NCBI GenBank assembly: GCA_025403435.1
Contig: CM046340.1
Location: 26,353,710-26,417,709 of the forward strand
Direction: 5' to 3'
Source: Artocarpus heterophyllus
Lineage: Eukaryota; Streptophyta; Magnoliopsida; Rosales; Moraceae
DNA length: 64,000 bases
The translations under genes were made by a program, and so were the position numbers. The notes under the pieces are model-generated. The model did not search any database and was not told the DNA's origin. It saw only the letters and a program-made list of their open reading frames with translations. Of the stretch, positions 37,750 to 49,311 are shown piece after piece; position 1 is the stretch's first letter, and every line of letters begins with the position of its first letter.

Positions 37750-39835
37750 AGCCCCTTCACCAAAAGTAAGACCTGCTTATCAAGAACCCTTATTAGTCCA
37801 GTGGAAGCATGTTAAGCCTACCAACTTCAAAGGTTCTAAGGATCCCTTGGTTGCTTAAGGATGGTTGAAGACGATCAAGGCCACTTTGAAGCTTATAGGT
37901 TTTACTAAGAATGAGAATCTCCATTATGCCTCATACTGCTTAACAATGGAAGCTAGAATCTGGTGGGATGGGATCGAGCAGAGCAGAAATGTAGGTGAGA
38001 TGACATGGGCTGATTTTTTTTATGAATTTAATGCGAAGTTCTTTCACATAAACATCACCTGGAAACATTATGACAAGTTCAAAAACCTTCGTCAAGGAGA
38101 TATGTCAGTTACTGATGTGGTTGCTAAGTTTGATTAGTTGGCACGCCTTTGCCCGAGAATGGTCAATGACAATGGTAAGAGGGTCAGAAGGTTGATCAGA
38201 GTTCTCCGACCTAAAATTGCAGCAATCATTGATGGGGTGAGTCCACCTAAAAATCAGGAACAAGTTGTTTTGAGGGCACAATGTGATGAATTCCACTTAT
38301 CAAAGTTGAAGAAAAACCATGGCAGTAACAACAACAACCACAACTGGAAGGAAATAAGAGCAAGGGTAATTTCCAAAACCAAAAGGGCCAAAGCAACAAG
38401 AAATATTGTAGTGGCCAATGTAATAACAACAGACAGATGCAACCTTGTATCAAATGAGGAAAGAAGTACCTAAGTGAATGCCATCGTGGAACAAACCAAT
38501 GCTTTATTTACTGTTGTGAGGGTCATTTGTTTAGGAACTACCCCACCTAGTTCAATGCTCAAGGTCAGTAAAAAGCCTTTTATGCTCAACTCTACCATAT
38601 GTAAGCTTCTTTGGAGGGACCACTCATAAACCAGGGAAGACTTAAAGCTCCACCTACTAGTGCTCGCATTTATGCAATGACGAAGGAACAAGTGCAAGTT
38701 GAAACTTCCACTGTTGTCACAAGTCAGATCTTAATCCTTTTTTTTAATGCACATGCTCTTTTTGATACGAGTGTTACGCTTTCATTTTTATCCTCTTGTT
38801 TTGCTAAGAAGTTAAGCGAACATAAGAAGCCTATGAGATATAGGTTTACTAAAACACTACCCTTTAGGGAAGTGATAATGTCTACACATTATTTGCATAT
38901 AGTTCCTTTATGGATTTCTAGAAGAGAACTTTTTGTCGATCTTATTATAATCGTTATATGTGACTATGATATGATTCTCGAGATGGATTTCTTGAGTAAG
39001 TATAATGCTTCTATCGAGTGCCAAAGACAAAAAGTGATTTTCTATCTAGAATGTGAAGAAAGATTCGTGTACAGGGTGAGTAAAGAAAAAAGCCACATAT
39101 GTTTTTGTTAGCTTTGAAGGCAAGAAAGTTGTTAGCAAGTAGCTGTATGGGCTATTTGGCAAACATTAGAGATAAGAGCCAAGAAGAAAAGACAGAGATT
39201 GAATATGTTACAGTGGTTCGAGAAGTTCTAGAGGTATTTCCAAAAGACCTACCAAGCTGACCTCTAGATAGAGAAATCAAATTTGAAATTGAGCTCACTC
39301 TAGGCACTGATCTGATTTCCAAGGCACCGTGTAGAATGGCCCCAGCTGAATTGAAAGAGTTCCACTCCCAACTAAAGGAAGTTCTTGATAAAGTTTTCAT
39401 CCGACCTAGTTACTCACCATAGGGAGCACCAGTTTTGTTTGTAGAAAAGAAGGATGGCTCCATGAGACTATGCATTGACTATTGAGAATCGAACAAGGTG
39501 ATGATCAAGAACAAGTACCCATTGCCCCAAATTGATGATTTGTTTGATCAGCCTAAAGGTGCGTCTCTTTTTTCAAAGATAGATTTGCGGTCGGGATATC
39601 ATCAGCTGAAGATAAAATAAGGAGGCATTCCTAAGACAGCCTTTAGATCGAGGTATGGTCACTATGAAATTGTTGTTATGCCTTTTGGTATAGCGAATGC
39701 ACCTACAGTTTTTATGGACTTGATGAATCAGGCGTTAAAGGATTACCTCGATAAGTTTGTCATAGTGTTTATCGATGATATTTATGTTTATTCAAAGAGC
39801 TAAGAGGAGCATGCTAAACATTTGAGGATTATGCT
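37750..39835 (+). pseudogene. Gypsy-1 gag (remainder), protease and first half of reverse transcriptase
   Basis: It continues the frame interrupted at 28976. Gag contains ARIWWDGIEQSR near 37945-37985 and FDQLARLCP-like FD-stop-LARLCPRM at 38130. Protease follows at about 38611-39110, with LFDTSVTLSF in place of the usual DSGATHSF and YDMILEMDFLSKYNASIEC after it. Reverse transcriptase includes GAPVLF near 39424, [15 protein letters not shown] near 39568-39615 and the catalytic FIDD at 39768-39779. It is cut at ATGCT (39831-39835) by the Tat element. Stops are frequent. Confidence 0.92.
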
Positions 39836-40312
39836 TGTTGAGAGTGAGCTCGGTGCCACCGTCGAGGAGCCTTACTTCGGGTGGTTAGCTGAGAAACTTG
39901 ATAAAGCTATGGTGAATTGGTAATTGATTTCGATGAGCTTGGATCGTCTGTCCAAGGTGCTTTTCAGGGTTTTTTAGGCCGCACCGCAACTAGTCGCCTC
40001 CTCGAGTCAAGCACCAGCTCAGGTCGTATTCTTTTCACTTGTAAGTGGATGGCTACTCGCCATCACTGGCTAACAGATGGCAGCCAACTGGACGTTGGAT
40101 GGGAGGGCATGACACTTGTCCTCTGCCACCTGACACATCTTGATGTGACACTCGGGTCATGGGCAAAACCCACCTAACACCCAGTCTAGGTGGCAACCTA
40201 TAAATACGGTGCATTTATTGCATCCAGCATGCATGCTCCTTCACTCCTAACAAGTTCCCGTTCTCTACCAAGCAACCCCTGCCTTGAGCATCAGAGAGCC
40301 TTTGTCTATTGA
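39836..40312 (+). repeat. Tat element 5' LTR, 3' end deleted
   Basis: It matches 47066-47560 of the 3' LTR (GGTGCTTTTCA, CACCAGCTCAGGTC and CTTGTAAGTGGAT phrases), with an extra GGCTAACAGATGGCAGCCAA-type stretch near 40068. At GTCTATTGA (about 40305-40312) it jumps directly into integrase coding sequence. The last roughly 150 bp of the LTR are absent. Confidence 0.87.
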
Positions 40313-41008
40313 GAAACATTATTTGTTGGTTTGGGATCCTGCATACCATTGTGACTGACAACGCAAAGCAGTTTGAATCCTCGAGTCTTCTTCGCCTATG
40401 TGAGTAGCTCGGCATCAAGAAGGTCTTCTCTTCTCCAAGCTACCCTCAGAGCAACGGGCAAGTTAAGGCTGTCAATAAAAAAATCAAGGACAACCTGAAG
40501 AAAAAAGCTTGAGGGCCTCAAAGGGGCATGGATTGATGAGCTCCTGAAGATGCTCTAGGCCTACCGAACAACGGCCTGAACTACTACCAGGGAGACTCCA
40601 TTCTCTCTTGTATACGGGGCCAAGGTTGTCATCCCTGTGAAAGTAGGACTGCCAAGCTTCAGGGTCAAACAATACAAAGAAGTTTGAAATGTTGAGGCCA
40701 TGATGTCCAAAATTGACTTGCTCAAGGAGAAGAGGAACCGTGTAGCGATTTGTAATGCAGCTTGGAACCAAGTCATTGCTCGGTACTACAACAAACGGGT
40801 CCAATCGAGGAGCCTCAAAGTCAAAGATTTGCTACTTAAGAAGGTCACCGCTCAGCAGCCCAGGCTAGGTTCCTTTGGTCCAAAGTGGGATGGGCCATAT
40901 AAAGTCATTGGAATTGTCCAACCAGGCACCTACAGGCTATCAAACATGGAGGGCAACATGCTCAGTCATCCTTGGAACGTCGAGCTCCTAAAAAAATTCT
41001 TTTGCTAA
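40313..41008 (+). pseudogene. Tat integrase, catalytic core end and C-terminal domain
   Basis: The fragment begins at NIICWFGILHTIVTDNAKQF near 40315, holding the second catalytic aspartate. SSPSYPQSNGQVKAVNKK follows near 40434-40480, but the catalytic glutamate is lysine (GAG to AAG). Further on are YRTT and ETPFSLVYGA (near 40585-40622) and an open stretch 40700-41008 with GPYKVIG and GTYRLSNMEG, the usual C-terminal block. A frameshift near 40500 and several stops are present. Confidence 0.9.
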
Positions 41009-41380
41009 TTGATGCCAGAACGCTTTTTGATCTCTGGCTACATTCTTTTTGTAACTAGGCCTACTAAACAGGATTGAAATGTAAATATTATATATCAATA
41101 AAAATTTCAATTCCTACACTATTCCATTGAGCAATATGTGTTAAGGAAAAAAAAACTCCCTAAAGGGGGGCCATAACTCCAAACTAGGGGACCGAACAAT
41201 AACTCTCAAAGAGGGAGAGTCGTCCCGACTAACTAGGTTGGGGGGCTGATCGGCATAATGCCGACCATTTGTCTATCATCGTATGAACTACCCGGACAAA
41301 GTCGCCCTGGCATAACTATGCCCGACCAATATTAGACTTGTAAAAGTTTCAATGAAGTTAAACAAGTCTAAGGTGGGCAA
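41009..41380 (+). other. Tat 3' untranslated region, first part
   Basis: Non-coding sequence after the integrase stop. Repeated phrases rich in CCGAC and GCCGACC suggest decayed short repeats, with no gene. Confidence 0.6.
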
Positions 41381-41589
41381 TAGGGTATAGGGTACCACAT
41401 GCCGTTGTGCTCTGACCGACTAAAAAATAGGCCTTCCCTACTCGGCTAACTCGATAATTGCTTTTCCTAGGGTGTCCTTTTAGGGGAACGTTTAACTTGA
41501 TAAAGTAAGGCGCTTTGTTATCGAGATTCTAAACTCAATGATAGGGTATAGGGTATCACACGCCATTGTGCTCTGCCTGACCGAGAAAT

Positions 41590-43559
41590 TGTTGGAAACA
41601 AAGTGCGCAGAGGAATTTTAAAATTTTTTTCATCAGAGTAATTTCCAAAACACAAGTTTGACATGTTATATGTATAAATTAGACAGATCTTACTAACCTC
41701 AGTGTGCCAAAGAACCTTCGCAACCTATGTAGAGAAGTAACGTTCTAGAAGAGCCTCGTGAGTGTGGGCTCACACGTACAGCTCTTCCACCGGTGACTCT
41801 CCTTCTAACCAATAGAGAGAATTCAAAGCTAGTGTTCGTGATTTGTAAACAAAAGCTCTCAGGGAGTTTTCAGATGCTCACTAGAAGAGTATCACTCCTA
41901 ATCTCTCAAATTGATCTGAGTAAATCATGAGACTCGCTCCCTTTTTATAGCTATTGGTCCTGGGGTCAGTCCATATCAGATTAGGTCTCAAAAACTTGAA
42001 ACAGAATCAAGTTCAGATCAATATCTGATAAGATCCGTGTGAAAATGCGTAATCTTATCTCTCGCTGATCGGCAGGCTGAACAGCTTGATCGGCAAGCCG
42101 AACACGTCATCCGGTAGGCCGAACTCCCGAGAAAAAATCTCCTCGAATCTTTTATTTTCCACCTGAGATTCTAAAGGATAAAGTCTCAGTTTTGATTCAA
42201 ATAACCCAAGAGAGAAGTTATTTAATCAAAACAAACTTTATCAAGATAATCTATAAGAAAATAAATCAATTCACAATAATTCTACAAGTTTATCTTGTTC
42301 TAATTTGTCCAAAATTAAAACAACCGATAAACAGACAATAATTATTTGATCGCAATAATTCAACAAGTTTATCTTGAACTAATTTCTTACAAAATTAATT
42401 CAACCAATAAACAGACATGAATTATTTGATTCTTATAAATTTTAAACCAATCTGATAAATCCGACATAAGTCACCAATTATTGGAAAAGCATGCCGTGTC
42501 ATTACAGGACTTTGTGAGCTAGCAAAGGGGACCAAATGGACCTATAAAGTTCAAGCTCATGATAATTATGAAACCCAATATCCTAGATATACATTTCACA
42601 ATTATCAACTCCAATGCTACTCCACTAAAAGCTTGAAGCTGCACTCTCGAACTTTATAGAATTACAAAGCTCATGTAGCTAATCTCCATGACATATCATA
42701 GTGTATCGCATCCCCATATGATCATCCATAATTGGCTTAAGGACAAGTTCTGTCTTACCTTCCCGATTATTTTTATCTTACGTTCCATTGTCTCACCATT
42801 AGAAAACTTACCATCTAAAGATAGTATACCATTCGGTTACACTTATGTATCCAAATGGTTGAGCGCTCTAGTTTTCCAATTACAGGACAACGCATATAAG
42901 AGGATATCATTACTCCTAAAGAGGAGCTATGGATTCCATATCTATTAATAACAAGTCTACGCTATCAAGAGTCATGCCTCCAACGTACCAGTATGCATAC
43001 CACTATTGAGATGTAGGTGTCACCCTTTGGCACATCAAAAGACACAAGTCGAGATAACAGACCCACTATTCATCTCAGGATTAAGATACAATACAAATGA
43101 CTGTCTAAAGTAAATCGATTTGCCGAGACAGAATTATTAATCCAAATCAATTCACTTTATGTCCCGATCTAACACGTCGTCACCTATGACAACGCGCCAA
43201 TGTTTCTATTCACGGAGTCCAACCCCGATGGTCAAGACAAACCATCTCCCAAAAGGGATATAGACAACATAATAATCTTTATATGAATAAAGTGCCCAAC
43301 TTTATTCCCTCGATTGCGGATCATATGTTTTAGACCGTCACCCTAAGAATCGTGTCTTCCGCATAATCAGTCTACCATATGCCTAATTCTTAAGGTTTAG
43401 ACTGACAGTCTCAGACTACTGTTTGCTTATCATACATTCAACAAATATGAACGTAAAGAGGACAAGATTTGGTACATATAAATAAATAAATTCTTTATTG
43501 ATAAAAATGTCTCCGAAAACGTTTTACATTTTTACTCCTTAGGGCATACATGTCTAACA
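41590..43559 (-). mobile_element. Inverted solo LTR of the copia-2/3 family, perfect target duplication
   Basis: On the plus strand it begins TGTTGGAAACAAAGTGCG and ends GGGCATACATGTCTAACA, the reverse of the 10408 LTR. GAAAT is duplicated at 41585-41589 and 43560-43564. Length 1970 bp. It carries three dyad units at 42069, 42090 and 42111, and a TATA-like stretch near 41942-41949 on the minus strand. No internal retrotransposon sequence remains. Confidence 0.95.
42069..42123 (-). repeat. Three-unit TCGGCAGGCCGA-type array, exact 21-bp period
   Basis: Units begin at 42069, 42090 and 42111, reading TCGGCAGGCTGA, TCGGCAAGCCGA and CCGGTAGGCCGA. This is the reverse-strand view of the array at 11846-11922. 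Confidence 0.85.
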
Positions 43560-43680
43560 GAAATATGCCTCCCTGCTTGGCTAACTCAGTAATTGCTTTT
43601 CCTAGGGTGTCCTTTCTAAGGAACGTTTAACTTGGGAAAGTAAGACACTTTGTCACCAAAATGTGAAACTCAGCAAGATT

Positions 43681-44024
43681 GTAATTGGAAAAATGTGAGT
43701 TAGGAATCTCAGATTCAAAAACATTCTCCTCCGAGGAACATCCAACTTGAAAAATCTTCAACTCAATTCCTCTCCCAAGAAACACTTAACCAAAGAATGA
43801 AGTTTGAACTTCATTCGCGAGGATCCCCCCATGAGCTTTCAAAGAATGAAATTTTTATTCGAGAACAATCACACTTGGAAAAGAAAATTTATAGAGCAAA
43901 ACTAAGAGAAATGTCAAGAAGCGATAAACTTGGGGAATATAAAAATATTATTATGAAAAGCAATAGAGAGGTACAAATAACTGGGCACCTCTTGAGCCCG
44001 GATAAAAACAAAAGAACAAAAACT
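43681..44024. other. Tat 3' region between repeat and antisense pseudogene
   Basis: No recognisable gene. The open frame at 43797-44045 (+) is K/R/E-rich and matches nothing I know. Composition changes from AT-rich to GC-richer near 44030. Confidence 0.5.
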
Positions 44025-46640
44025 AGGCCTAGGCCTCGTCCCTAGCACCACCGTCTTTGCTCTAGTTATCCCCGTCGTCTTTGCCGTCCACTTCGACGAC
44101 CTCCTCTTGTTATGGCTGTTGCGCTCTGCCCTGCTCTGGCTCAACAATAAGCCACTAGTAGAAGCCTGCCACCTCGGGATGCTTCCTGATGAGGTAGTCC
44201 CGGAGGTCGGTCATGCAGAAGTAGTAGTAGTTAGCGTACTTCAGGGATGCCTTGAAGTCCTCCACGGCCTGGGCAAGTCGGCTAGATAGCTACTCCTAAA
44301 AACATTGTTGCTCGGCTTGGGAGGCTTGCAGCTGATCCCTAAGTAGGATGACCTCATCTTAGGACTGGCTGGCCTCATTCCTTGCCTCTTCGGCCGCCTT
44401 TCTCACCTCCTCCGCCGTTGTCTTGGCCTGCTTGGCCTCATCCTTTGCCTTCCTAGTCTCTTCTTTGGCCCAAGTAAGAGCCTCCTTGATTTGATCAAAC
44501 TCGATGTTCTTGGCATCGAGCTCCTTATTGACCTCAGCTTTTACGAGGGTAGTCTTCTTGAGCCTCTCCCTCTTTAGGTGCAGCTCCTTTCACCCGGCTA
44601 TGTAGGCCAGGTCAAAGAAATTGCATGCCTAAAAAGGCAGAGGTTAAAGCATAGATAAATTGAAGTCAAATGGAGCTCGGATTCTAGATTTTTCATTACC
44701 TTGGCAGTGGAGCTGAAGGCAGCTCTAGATAGCCCTTGAAGTCCTCTCCTCGAAGGTTCTCCAAGAATGACTCATCAGGAACAACATCCCTGAGGTAATA
44801 CCTTGGTAGTTGAGCGGAAGGCAGCATTGGATAGGCCCTCAAAGTCCTCTCCTTGAAGGTTTTCCAGGAATGACTCATCGGGAACAACATCCCCTAGGTA
44901 TTCGAGGATGTGGCAGTGATAATTTGGTCGCCTCCTTGGAGGGTCTCCCATGGAAGGCACCACAGCAGTAGTGATGGTAGGAGGTAGGCTTCGGCTCGAT
45001 GAAGCCCCAGTCCTCGTCGATGGTGGTGGGGGAACTTAAACTATTTGGAATGGATGCTCAGACTGCGGCGGTTGTTTAGACTGCAATGGCAGCTCTGGCC
45101 TTGGAGTCCTCTTCCGTTTCTTCCTAACCACTGCCTTCCCTTTTTGGTGGTGAAGGTGTTCCATCATGGCGTACCTTTCCTCTGCGTTGCTTGGTCAAGA
45201 AGTCATCTCTGTAGAACCAAGAAAACCCCCAAGTCAAGACAAGCTCGGCAATAGAAAAAAAGGTGAAGCGCCTCCAATTCAGAGCTGGCCTAACAGATAC
45301 AGGAATCAAATCACATCCATAAGGTCCTTGTCTGCTACGGGTGGCCCCACGTCGAAGGAGCCACTCGATGAGTCCTCAGTTTTGAAAGATGATGGCTCCC
45401 TCGTCGACCACCTAGATTTGGAGGTGCTCAGCCCTAGGATATCTGTGGCACTCGGCCTCGCCATCGTCACCTGTTCAACTGACCAGGCAGGTTGGATGTT
45501 GGAAGAGGGATTAGTTCTGTTGGACTCCCTAAACCAGCCATAACGGGAAAGGGTTTCTTTCTCGAGCAGGAATGCTTGTTGTCTTGTGGTCTTCGGCTTG
45601 TTGAACAGGTCTTCGACTGCCCTAATGATGTGGCTCGACACCCATGGCCTATTAGACCACACGTGCTCTTGCTCAAATGTCCTTGGGACATGCTAATCCA
45701 TAGGGACGGCCTCACCAGCCTGGGATAGATAATTTCCCTTGACATAGAACCACTTGAACTTCCAGAACTTGTTTGAGTCAGGGTTGCTTAGAATAAAGTC
45801 CTTCCTGAAGCCAATGACGTAATACTAGCTGGACTATCGAGGAAGCTTCTTCATCTTGTAAACTTGTTTAAAGGCCTCCCATGGCATCTCGATAGCCCAG
45901 TGGTACCTTCATAATATGTACATCCCGATTAGCGACCTATAGTTGTTTGGGTTAAGCTGGGTCAAGCACACATTTAGGTCGTTGAGTGCCTGGTGGAGGA
46001 ATGGGTGGAATGGCATGTGTAGCTCGGCCCTGAAGAACTCTGCTATAAAGTTATACACCCCTCGGGTAGAGTTAGGGGTGAATCATTCTCCTAGGGCGCG
46101 ATGAGGATGATGTCATCCGAGATATCAAATTCTTGGCATAGGTCCTCGAGCTGGGATGCTGTCATTGCGTTGGAGTAGGCCGCTGCTAATGTTTGCCTGG
46201 GCTGGGTTACTCGATAAGCGGTCACTCCCCAGACTCGAGTGACAACAACCCACTCATCCTTGTCTTCGACGGCGCTCATCTCCGGTTGTGCCTCCTCGGC
46301 CATTTCCTCCTTGTTGGAAATGTTGACGGTCGCCCTACCCATGACCTAGACAGTGGCCTCGAAGTCTCAGCCAGAGGTGCTTGGTACATCGATGGCTACC
46401 TCCAACTCGGCCTGCTCCTGAGCTGTAACTTTGGATGTGCCGACGGTGGCCACCTCGATGTAGGGATCCTCGCCCCTACACGGTCTCACTAGGTGCCCCC
46501 CATCAATCAAGTCGAGGAACTCTTGCTCAAGTACTATCTCAACATCGACCCTTAATATTTCGGCCAATCAGCCTGCCTCGTCTTGTTTTGAAGATAATCC
46601 TTCTATGTCGACCTCCATAGAGGTCAACTCCTTGGTCTTA
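44025..46640 (-). pseudogene. Antisense extra ORF of the Tat element (gypsy-type transposon domain, Transposase_28-like)
   Basis: It lies antisense to the element, between pol and the 3' LTR, where Tat/Ogre/Retand elements are known to carry extra reading frames. The acidic N-terminal part (about 46640-46190) is followed by ASQLEDLCQEFDISDDIILI near 46100-46160. Fragments of the conserved 'putative gypsy type transposon' domain then appear across 46080-45740 in shifting frames (FFRAELHMPFHPFLHQAL near 46000; MPWEAFKQVYKMKKLPR near 45860). A serine-rich linker follows, with open stretch 45662-45306. The tail (about 44600-44290) is an E/K/A-rich coiled coil with AEVNKELDAKNIEFDQIKEA. Stops and frame changes are numerous. 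The molecular function of this family is unknown. Confidence 0.75.
44700..44903. repeat. 102-bp tandem duplication inside the antisense ORF
   Basis: CCTTGG-AGT-GAGC-GAAGGCAG starts both units (44700 and 44802), and TGACTCATC-GGAACAACATCCC recurs 102-103 bp apart. The minus-strand translation shows VVPDESFLENL twice. The unit equals 34 codons, so the reading frame is kept. Confidence 0.85.
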
Positions 46641-47055
46641 GTACTATTGTCTGACTAGGAGATGTTAACATTTTAAGAGTCTGAAACGTCACTTCTTTTC
46701 TCGCGCTCCTTGAGAAATTACCTGATTAGGTCATGGAAGCTTAGGAATGAAGAGTTGTCTCAGCAGCTAAAACTCAAGGGTAGTGAAGTATGGCCTTGAT
46801 TGCACATTAAAATGACTGGGAGAAAAGCCCTATTTACAGCTGCTCTAGGCGTGAAACTCGGGTGCAAAAAATGAAGAGGCACGATGATTACGCCTATTAG
46901 GGAAATACTTGATCGCATTGCGACACGTATCCTTCTGAGCATCATCGTGTAACCTTTCATCTCGCACTACCTCGGGACATTATTTAGACTTCCATCCTAA
47001 GCTGACCTTACCCACTCGGCATAGTCCATCCAGCCGAACATCGACTAGGTGAACT

Positions 47056-47065
47056 AGGGGGCTAT
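47056..47065 (+). promoter_or_regulatory. Tat element polypurine tract
   Basis: AGGGGGCTAT directly precedes the TG of the 3' LTR. Such a tract primes plus-strand DNA synthesis and confirms plus orientation. Confidence 0.7.
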
Positions 47066-47687
47066 TGTTGAGGGTGAGCCCAGTGCCATTGCCAATGAGT
47101 CTTACTTTGGGTGGTCAGCTAAGAAGCTCAGTAAAGCTATGGTGAATTGATAACTGATCCCAATGAGCTTGGATCGCTTGTCCGAGGTGCTTTTCAAGGT
47201 CTCTCGAGCTACACCGTAACTGGTTGCCTCTTCTGGTCAAGCACCAGCTCAGGTCAGATTCTTTTCACTTGTAAGTGGATTGCTACTCGCCATAGAAAAC
47301 TCATCGTTGGATGGAAAACAATCCACCGACAGAGGGCATGACACTTGTCTTTTGCCACCTTACACGCCTTGATGTGACACTCAGGTCGTAGGCAAAACCC
47401 ACCTAACACCAAGTCCAAGTGGCAACCTATAAATATGGTACATTTATTGCATCCAGTATACATGCTCCTTCTCACCTAACAAGTTCCTGTTCTCTACCGA
47501 GCAACCCTTGCCTTGAGCATTGGAGAGCCCTTGTCTATTGACTGACCCGCCTTTCTCTTGCCTCTGAAGCGTCCCTCCTCTTGTCGTAGGTCAAACCTAT
47601 CAAGCAGAACCAAACAAGGAAGAGTAGTCCACCGTGTGCAGCCGCACATGGTGTTGATCTGTTGCCAAACTCTAATAAGCATCAACA
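47066..47687 (+). repeat. Tat element 3' LTR
   Basis: 622 bp from TGTTGAGGGTGAGCCC to AAGCATCAACA. It is the intact partner of the truncated LTR at 39836. Confidence 0.9.
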
Positions 47688-47692
47688 GTGCT

Positions 47693-49311
47693 AAAGACCT
47701 TAAAGAGACATGAGTTATACATAAAGTTCTCTAAGTATAAGTTTTGGCTTGACTGTGTATCTTTCTTGGGACATGTCATATCAAAGGATGGAATAATGGT
47801 GGATCCCACTAAGGTTGAGGCCATTCTTAACTGGAAGCAACCTAAGAATGCAAGTGAGATAAGAAGCTTCTTGGGATTAGCTGGTTATTATCAAAGGTTT
47901 GTGGAGGATTTCTCCAAGATAGCGTCGCCTCTCACCAATCTATCTCACAAGGAGAAGAAGTTTGAATGGATCGATGAGTGCGAGAAGAGCTTCCATGAAT
48001 TAAAGAAAAGGTTGATTGTAGCCCTAATTTTGGCTATTCCAGAAGGGAATAAAGGATTTGTTATTTATAGTAATTCTTCTAAAATGGGCCTAGGTGCAGT
48101 CTAGATGTAGAATGATAGGGTGGTTGCTTATGCTTGGAGATAGTTGAAGGATTATGAGAAGAATTACCCTACTCATGACCTCGAGTTGGCAGTTGTAGTT
48201 TAAAGTACTTTTTCACTTAAAAGGACTTGAATATGAGGCATCAAAAATGGTTAGAGCTAGTGAAGGATTATGATTGTGAAATCATTCGCCATTTAGGAAA
48301 TGTAAATCAAGGGGTTGATGCTTTGAGTAGGAAGACTATTGTAACATTGATGTCATTGTAAGCCATGTGCCAACCTTTAAAGAAAGAAATTCTAGACTTC
48401 AGTTTGGAACTTATATCTAGATAGCTTTTAGCATTAACTCTTGCTCCATCACTATCTAAAGATATTCGAAATAAACAAGACCAAGATGCAAGTTTAGCAA
48501 GGATCAAGCAGAAAATCAAGGAAGGAAGATGCGAAGAGTTTCGAGTTGCTAATGATGGAACTTTATATCTTAAGAACTGCTTATGTGTTCCTAACGTTGA
48601 TGGTTTAAAGGAAAGGATCTTAGCAGAAATCCATAATACTCCTTATTCAATTTATCCAGGTGCAACAAAGAGGTACAATGATTTAAGGGACTGCTTTTGG
48701 TGGTTTGGAATAAAGTATGATGTTACTTAGTATGTGAAGAAATGTTTGCCTTGTCAGCAAGTTAAGGCTGAACACTAAAGGCCTAGTGGCAATTTGCAGT
48801 CAATTCAGATACCTGAGTGAAAGTAGGAGGAGATTGCAATAGAATTTATCACATGTTTGCCAAGAACTACGAATTGATATGATGCCACTTGGGTTGTTGT
48901 TGACAGATTGACGAAGACGGCATACTACATCCCCATTAAAATTAGCTACTTTCTGGAGCGATTAGTGGAGCTTTATGTCAAGGAGATAGTGAGGCTTCAT
49001 GAAATTCCTAAGTCTATAGGCTCTAATCGTGATGGCAGGTACACTTCCAACTTTTGGAAAAGTGAGCAGACCATGATGGGTACTAAGTTGCACTTTAGTA
49101 CAACATCTCACTCTCAAACTGATGGTTAAACAGAGAGAACAAATTTGATTTTAGAGGATATGTTTCACGCCTATACCCTAGACTAATAGACAAGCTAGTG
49201 TAAGATGTTAATATTAGCATAATTTGCTTATAACAACAACTATTAGGCAACAATTGGAATAGCATGTTATGAGGCTCTATATGGGTGGAAGTGTAGATCG
49301 CTATATGTTGG
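47693..49311 (+). pseudogene. Gypsy-1 reverse transcriptase end, RNase H and integrase
   Basis: It resumes after the Tat insertion with [20 protein letters not shown] (near 47760-47815), the thumb region [16 protein letters not shown], and RNase H ([14 protein letters not shown] near 48061-48103). RNase H lost a segment near 48200. Integrase follows: zinc-finger CLPCQQVKAEH near 48750, WVVVDRLTKTAYYIP near 48891-48938, SNRDGRYTSNFWKS near 49021-49062 and QTDG with the glutamate region near 49120. It is cut at 49312 by copia-3, so integrase C-terminus, chromodomain and 3' LTR are not here. Stops are dense. Confidence 0.9.

Larger units (their letters stand above)
41381..43680 (+). repeat. 161-bp tandem repeat (two units), second unit split by a solo LTR
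   Basis: Unit 1 starts TAGGGTATAGGGTACCACATGCCG-like at 41381, and unit 2 starts at 41542. The second is interrupted at 41589 and resumes at 43565 with ATGCCTCCCTGCTTGGCTAACTC, followed by the same GCTTTTCCTAGGGTGTCC phrase found at 41461-41480. Tandem repeats in this position are characteristic of Tat 3' regions. Confidence 0.8.
39836..47687 (+). mobile_element. Tat-like Ty3/gypsy element, internally deleted, inserted in gypsy-1 reverse transcriptase
   Basis: It is bounded by TGTTGAGAGTGAGC...ATCAACA and flanked by ATGCT (39831-39835) and GTGCT (47688-47692), one mismatch. The gypsy-1 frame rejoins across it. Contents are a truncated 5' LTR, the end of integrase, a repeat-bearing 3' untranslated region holding an inverted solo copia LTR, a long antisense pseudogene, a polypurine tract and a 622-bp 3' LTR. 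Gag, protease, reverse transcriptase and RNase H are gone. Lineage is inferred from integrase motifs and the antisense frame. Confidence 0.9.

Noticed and set aside
43797..44045. 82-codon plus-strand frame in the Tat 3' region
   Set aside because: Charged low-complexity translation in non-coding DNA, with no family resemblance.
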